A DNA stretch of 8,696 nucleotides from an uncultured Porphyromonas sp. Lineage in GTDB: Bacteria; Bacteroidota; Bacteroidia; Bacteroidales; Porphyromonadaceae. The DNA is taken from the NCBI GenBank assembly GCA_905372565.1, contig CAJPPK010000037.1, positions 1 to 8,696 on the forward strand. Reading direction: 5' to 3'. Of this stretch, positions 6,162 to 8,696 are shown in pieces; the stretch's first letter is position 1, and the number at the start of each line of letters is the position of its first letter. The notes beneath the pieces were generated by a model, which saw only the letters and a program-made list of their open reading frames with translations, was not told the DNA's origin and did not search any database. A program made the position numbers and the translations under genes.

Positions 6162-7283
6162 CTAGCTCCTTAGATGGTAGCGCCCACCAGGCAAGGCCTC
6201 GATATAGCCATCCAGCTCCAGATCGAAGAGCTGAGCCGTGAGGGTCGCGACGTCAAGATTTAGGTCACGAGCTAATTCGTCGACGATCATCTCTCCTTGC
6301 CTACTTAGTCGCTTCAGGAGAGGATGCTCTGGGAGAGCTGGACGAGCCATCACGGCTGGTTCAGCTCTTCTTCTTTCTATCGCTTCCCCTTCGGGTGACT
6401 CCCAGGCGAGCTCATGAGCTAGCGTCTCTACTCCCAGACAGAGATGAGCCTTTGACTCTTGGATCAGGCGATGACAGCCTAAGCTCATCGGATCAGAGAT
6501 ACGACCTGGGAAGGCGAAGACCTCACGATTTGACTCAAAAGCATAGCGAGCCGTGGAGAGCGAGCCACTTCTCTCCCCAGCTTCGACTACGACAGTTGCT
6601 TCACTGAGACCTGCGATGATCCGATTACGAGCTACAAAGGCTTGCTTGTAAGGTTTGACCCCAGGAGGATATTCACTCACCCAAGCTCCTCCCTTGGCCA
6701 AGATCTCCCGAGCTAGCTGACTATGTGGGCTCGGATAGATCATATCCAGTCCATGCGCTAACACCGCCACAGTCGGCAGATCATACTGAAGAGCTGCTCG
6801 GTGAGCCTCGATGTCTATCCCATAGGCCAGCCCACTGATGATGGTCGTACGAGGATATTGTCCTTGAAGTTCGCCGAGCAGTCGATGCACGATGGTACGT
6901 CCATAGTCAGAGCTAGTGCGTGTCCCCACAAGACTAAGGTGTGTCTGTGTCTTCCAGCCCTCATAGTCTCCTCGAATATAAAGGACAAAGGGCGGACTCA
7001 CACTCTCTCGAAGTAGTGGCGGGTAATCTTCGTCTAGGATACAGCAGGGGTGGATCCCCAAGGCTTCACAGCTCGCCTTAATTCGCTCGGCCTGCTGGAG
7101 TAGCTCTGGATCAGCCAGCTGTGAGAGGATACGGCGCTGGAGTTTCGGCGCCACTTCCAGTAATCGTTTCGGATGGATGAAGAGAGCTTCAAGAGAGCCG
7201 ACATGTTCAATGAGCTCAACAGACGAATGCACGCCTAGGTACTTCACCAGCGATAAGGCGATGGTATAAACAGGATTTTCCAT
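6162..7283 (-). CDS. dprA: DNA-processing protein DprA (Smf family)
   Basis: DprA binds incoming single-stranded DNA during natural transformation and loads RecA. The protein has 373 aa, the normal length. In order: an N-terminal helical SAM/HhH-like region (1-60), the Rossmann-fold DprA domain (about 80-290) and a C-terminal winged-helix domain (about 315-373), with VDELARDLNLDVATLTAQL as its recognition segment. Signature motifs are LVGTRTSSDYGR (118-129), SGLAYGIDIEAH (150-161), RNRIIAGLSEA (219-229), VVEAGERSGSLSTARYA (232-248) and FPGRISDPMSLGCHRLI (258-274). His271 sits where most relatives have Asn (GxNxLI), a mild variant. The start at 7283 is supported by the family-like opening MENPVYTIALSLV. 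I see no promoter in the 82-bp gap to the hexosaminidase gene, so it may depend on read-through or on a promoter inside that gene. Its presence is consistent with natural competence but does not prove it. Confidence 0.96.
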   Translation of the reverse strand: MENPVYTIALSLVKYLGVHSSVELIEHVGSLEALFIHPKRLLEVAPKLQRRILSQLADPELLQQAERIKASCEALGIHPCCILDEDYPPLLRESVSPPFVLYIRGDYEGWKTQTHLSLVGTRTSSDYGRTIVHRLLGELQGQYPRTTIISGLAYGIDIEAHRAALQYDLPTVAVLAHGLDMIYPSPHSQLAREILAKGGAWVSEYPPGVKPYKQAFVARNRIIAGLSEATVVVEAGERSGSLSTARYAFESNREVFAFPGRISDPMSLGCHRLIQESKAHLCLGVETLAHELAWESPEGEAIERRRAEPAVMARPALPEHPLLKRLSRQGEMIVDELARDLNLDVATLTAQLFDLELDGYIEALPGGRYHLRS

Positions 7284-7297
7284 GATAAGTAAGGCAT

Positions 7298-7338
7298 GCT
7301 CCCCCTATCTCCTCTATGATGAGGTTGGCAGGGGGAGC
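7298..7338 (-). terminator. Hairpin after the hexosaminidase gene, possible terminator
   Basis: Perfect 8-bp GC-rich inverted repeat GCTCCCCC (7298-7305) / GGGGGAGC (7331-7338). Inside it lies a second stem, CCTC (7311-7314) / GAGG (7321-7324), with a 6-nt loop. It starts 27 bp past the hexosaminidase stop and ends 14 bp before the dprA start. On the transcribed strand it is followed by CCTTACTTATC rather than a clean U-run, so termination may be partial. It could also affect dprA translation. Confidence 0.55.
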
Positions 7339-7347
7339 TAGATCTAG
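7338..7347. repeat. Perfect 10-bp palindrome
   Basis: CTAGATCTAG is a perfect palindrome directly adjoining the hairpin, between the hexosaminidase stop and dprA. It could be a regulator-binding site or part of the terminator region. It is short enough that chance is a reasonable explanation. Confidence 0.35.
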
Positions 7348-7365
7348 GGCATAAGGCTAATAGAC

Positions 7366-8696
7366 TTAGTGAGCAAGCATATCTGCTGTAATGGGACGGA
7401 AAGAGCTATCCTTGATCGCACGGAAGCGAACCTGTCCGCCATCCCAGTAGGATGGGAAACCTCCCTGCTCCCTACCGATAAACAAGAAGCGTACAGCATG
7501 CCATCCAGCCTTAAGCGCCTTGCTCATATCATGGGGGCTATATTTGGGCACCTCACCAGAGTTATCGATCAGAAGCTGACCATCGAGCCACATCTGATCG
7601 AGATTGGTCGAGAAGACATACACCCCATCTGTAGGGATGTGTACATATCCTTCTCCCCAGACAGCCTTTCGCTGGAACTCACTAAAGTCGTTACGCAGAT
7701 CATCTGGGCGGAGCTCCTCCAGCTTGCTCACTCTTCCCTCCGTCCAAGCGACGACCTCCACAAGATCAGAAGCTTGGCGGAAGTTCCCCACAGCCGTACG
7801 TGTGCGCAACCCTGGCTTCTGCTCCGCAAGTGGGACAGATGGAGCTAGCTCTTGCTTCTGGAAGGTGATTGAGCGAACTCGACTGACCTTGCCCGAAGGG
7901 AGCACCGAGGCTACCTTCACCACCCGATCCGCATAAATAGGTAAGGGCTGTGTGTAGGTCGAGGACTGAGCGGTAGGCTCCGATCCGTCCGTCGTATAAA
8001 CGATGCGAATAGGACGAGAACTAGTCAGTGCCAAAGTTGTGCTATCGGTGAAAGCGACAAAGTTTAGCGATGCCGTACGTTTCTCTGGACGAGCATCAAG
8101 CTCCATCTTCGGTAGAGGTTGCTCGGGCAGAGGGATGTGGTAGTTCACTCGATGCTGGTCAAGACGTACGTAGGCATTATCCAGACGACGAGTGAAATCC
8201 TTGAAATTCTTTTGTCCTTGCGCTGTCCAAACACCTTCTGCCAAGGCAATCTCGCTAGGATATGCATGGTATTGCATGAGCTCTGTCGAATAAAGGTACT
8301 CTGACCAGAGGCAGGCTTGCGCACCTTTGATATGGTGACGCTTAGCAGGAGCGATCGCTTCGGGAATGGGATTATAGCTGTAAGTATCCTGCAAGTAAGC
8401 GTAGCCTCGTACCGCAAGAGGTTCGGCACGATGATCCCCCTGCAGTCGATTTACGTATAGTCCCCCGCTACCAGGTGTCATGATGACATCGTGTTCCATG
8501 TTAGCTGACTGGATACCTCCGTCTTCGCCACGCCAGCTCATGACCGTAGCGCTAGGAGCAAGCCCTCCTTCGAGGATCTCATCCCAACCGATCAGCTTCT
8601 TCCCGTGCTTGGCTAGGATCTTCTCCGCACGACGAATGATATAGCTCTGTAGCTCGTGTTCGTCCTTAAGACCTTCCTCCTTGATGCGCTTCTGGC
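7366..8696 (-). CDS. GH20 beta-N-acetylhexosaminidase, partial (N-terminus off window)
   Basis: C-terminal 442 aa of a family 20 glycoside hydrolase that removes terminal N-acetylglucosamine or N-acetylgalactosamine from glycans; the frame stays open to the right edge. The TIM-barrel remainder shows EGLKDEHELQSYIIRR, KLIGWDEILEGGLAPSATV, MSWRGEDGGIQSA and HDVIMTPG. It continues with GAQACLWSEYLYSTE (the conserved Trp and Glu of the substrate pocket) and RLDQHRVNYHIP, the usual end of the catalytic domain. The catalytic Asp-Glu pair lies further N-terminal, outside the window. Next comes a chitobiase/hexosaminidase C-terminal type segment (VYTTDGSEPTAQSSTY), then about 140 residues with GYVHIPTDGVYVFSTNLDQ, MWLDGQLLIDN and GWHAVRFLFIG, which look like a PA14-type carbohydrate-binding fold. 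No type IX secretion C-terminal signal is apparent. Its likely role is host mucin or glycoprotein breakdown in the periplasm or at the cell surface. Confidence 0.93.
   Translation of the reverse strand, partial: QKRIKEEGLKDEHELQSYIIRRAEKILAKHGKKLIGWDEILEGGLAPSATVMSWRGEDGGIQSANMEHDVIMTPGSGGLYVNRLQGDHRAEPLAVRGYAYLQDTYSYNPIPEAIAPAKRHHIKGAQACLWSEYLYSTELMQYHAYPSEIALAEGVWTAQGQKNFKDFTRRLDNAYVRLDQHRVNYHIPLPEQPLPKMELDARPEKRTASLNFVAFTDSTTLALTSSRPIRIVYTTDGSEPTAQSSTYTQPLPIYADRVVKVASVLPSGKVSRVRSITFQKQELAPSVPLAEQKPGLRTRTAVGNFRQASDLVEVVAWTEGRVSKLEELRPDDLRNDFSEFQRKAVWGEGYVHIPTDGVYVFSTNLDQMWLDGQLLIDNSGEVPKYSPHDMSKALKAGWHAVRFLFIGREQGGFPSYWDGGQVRFRAIKDSSFRPITADMLAH

Noticed and set aside
6126..6177. Near-direct repeat CTAGCTCTTAAGTGG / CTAGCTCCTTAGATGG around the convergent stops
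   Set aside because: Imperfect, two copies only, 36 bp apart and within coding ends; probably chance.

Overview
The window looks like chromosomal DNA from a Bacteroidota species, most likely Porphyromonas or a close relative. This is inferred from the DUF5020-type outer-membrane protein, the Bacteroidota-type -7 promoter boxes (TAnnTTTG form), the lack of clear Shine-Dalgarno sequences, a GC content that looks close to 50%, and a GH20 hexosaminidase of the kind used on host glycans. I see no tRNA, rRNA, CRISPR array, transposase, phage or plasmid gene.

Left part (1-4771, all minus strand): a four-gene operon for a 2-oxoacid dehydrogenase complex. Transcribed leftward, the order is E1-alpha, E1-beta, E2, E3, with gaps of 42, 89 and 41 bp. 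The E3 gene runs off the left edge. The best reading is pyruvate dehydrogenase; an acetoin-type substrate cannot be excluded. The domain arrangement is unusual. The E2 has no lipoyl domain but has two consecutive peripheral-subunit-binding domains, and the only lipoyl domain in the operon sits at the N-terminus of E3. The swinging arm therefore appears to be delivered to the E2 core by bound E3. A 9-bp perfect hairpin lies between the E1-beta and E2 genes.

Middle (4772-5378): a non-coding region of about 600 bp between two diverging genes. It holds a good -7 box for the dehydrogenase operon with a leader of roughly 180 nt, four degenerate tandem copies of a 22-bp repeat that can form alternative hairpins, and a -7-like box just before the rightward gene.

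Right part: one plus-strand gene for an exported DUF5020-type beta-barrel protein. It ends tail to tail, 3 bp from dprA (DNA-processing protein, minus strand). Upstream of dprA, after a hairpin that may be a terminator, is the C-terminal part of a GH20 beta-N-acetylhexosaminidase with a chitobiase-C-type domain and a probable PA14-like domain. Its N-terminus and catalytic Asp-Glu pair lie beyond the right edge.

I find no wholly new system. The observations most worth following are the transferred lipoyl domain with its double-binding-domain E2, and the 22-bp repeat array.
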